A DNA stretch of 64,000 nt from Parvibaculaceae bacterium PLY_AMNH_Bact1 (GTDB lineage Bacteria > Pseudomonadota > Alphaproteobacteria > Parvibaculales > Parvibaculaceae), in assembly GCA_032881465.1 (NCBI GenBank), contig CP126168.1:3225501-3289500 (forward strand), in the 5' to 3' direction. Below the pieces are notes generated by a model. That model did no database searches. It was not told the origin of the DNA and saw nothing but the letters and a program-made list of their open reading frames with translations. The position numbers and the translations under genes are program-made. Below, piece by piece: positions 63,546 through 64,000 of this stretch. How positions within the stretch are numbered: position 1 is the first letter of the stretch; every line of letters begins with the position of its first letter.

Positions 63546-64000
63546 TCATCCGCCGGTGAGAATACCCGCCTCCTGCATGGCCGAGATCTCCGCCTCGTCC
63601 AATCCGGCTTCACGCGCGATAGCAGACGAATGCTGCCCATGGGCAGGGCAAGGCGTCTCGATGTGGGCCTGCACGCCTGCAAGCTGAACCGGCGGCTCCG
63701 CAACCCGAACCGGCCCCAGCAAAGGATGCTCTTCAAGACCAAGCGCGCCAACCGCTGCTACCTGCTCATTGGCAACGACATCGTCCGGAAAGAGGCAGGC
63801 AGCACACGGAACATCATGCTCCTTGAGTTGCGTCAGCGCGTCTGCCGTTGAGAGATGAGAAAACGCACCATCAAGCTCCTTCAGCAACACAGCGACATTC
63901 GCACTACGCGCAAAAATCGAATTGAAACGGTCATCTTCCATGATGTCAGGCCGATCGATAACAGACGAAACGCCCCGCCAATGATCATCCGTCGCCGCCG
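63546..64000 (-). CDS. CaiB/BaiF CoA-transferase, C-terminal part; N-terminus beyond window edge
   Basis: An open frame entering from the right edge and ending at 63546, with 151 residues visible. The start DDHWRGVSSVIDRPDIMEDD is the class III CoA-transferase signature for the region after the catalytic Asp. HDVPCAACLFPDDVVAN and ALGLEEHPLLGPVRV are also standard. The catalytic Asp and N-terminal fold lie outside. It transfers CoA between carboxylic acids. Its stop abuts the stop of the MATE gene. Confidence 0.9.
   Translation of the reverse strand, partial: AATDDHWRGVSSVIDRPDIMEDDRFNSIFARSANVAVLLKELDGAFSHLSTADALTQLKEHDVPCAACLFPDDVVANEQVAAVGALGLEEHPLLGPVRVAEPPVQLAGVQAHIETPCPAHGQHSSAIAREAGLDEAEISAMQEAGILTGG

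Overview
The window looks like chromosomal DNA of an alphaproteobacterium, probably Hyphomicrobiales and perhaps close to Parvibaculum-type marine or hydrocarbon bacteria. That placement is an inference from several signs: many acyl-CoA dehydrogenase, crotonase and thiolase genes, a CYP153-like P450, a WS/DGAT wax-ester synthase, a fused CysN-CysC, a CtrA-type TTAA-N7-TTAA site, and an intergenic palindrome resembling repeats I remember from Rhizobiales. About 50 protein genes are supported. I see no rRNA, tRNA, CRISPR array, insertion sequence or prophage.

Layout. 1-1.6 kb: an edge-truncated YkgJ-like cysteine-cluster protein and an orphan ZnuA. 1.7-9.2 kb: fatty-acid or CoA-ester catabolism (thiolase, crotonases, iron alcohol dehydrogenase, two acyl-CoA-dehydrogenase-fold flavoproteins) with a divergent TetR regulator and two matching operator-like palindromes. 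9.2-12.9 kb: an operon of DUF2855 protein, YtcJ-like amidohydrolase and CobW/COG0523 metallochaperone. 13.1-16.3 kb: a small secreted protein, then a GST, extradiol-type VOC dioxygenase and FAH-family hydrolase operon. 16.5-21.2 kb: WS/DGAT with a histone-like tail, an alpha/beta hydrolase, a GST and an acyl-CoA dehydrogenase.

21.3-31.9 kb is the most unusual block. A CHASE2 membrane protein and a periplasmic partner face a TpsB-TpsA-CHAT operon, in which a caspase-like CHAT lipoprotein is translationally coupled to a two-partner-secretion exoprotein. 32.4-38.3 kb: a tripartite RND efflux operon. 38.3-43 kb: a PQQ-type sugar dehydrogenase, a small membrane protein and sulfate activation (cysD, cysNC). 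43-46 kb: an ABC-F ATPase and an MDR oxidoreductase. 46-51 kb: an XRE-cupin regulator with strong palindromes leading a DMGDH/GcvT flavoenzyme, TauD dioxygenase and GATase operon, then a TesB-type thioesterase.

51.9-62 kb holds two interleaved catabolic regulons. A GST-like, membrane protein, sulfatase and FGE operon shares a 19-bp operator-like motif with the P450/tandem-DsbA intergenic region. An aromatic-hydroxylase-like flavin monooxygenase, SnoaL protein and TetR locus shares a 23-bp operator-like motif (21 of 23 identical) with the FAH/VOC/GST operon 42 kb away. These long-range motif pairs suggest that dispersed genes act in the same catabolic routes. The window ends with a MATE exporter and the C-terminal part of a CaiB/BaiF CoA-transferase.
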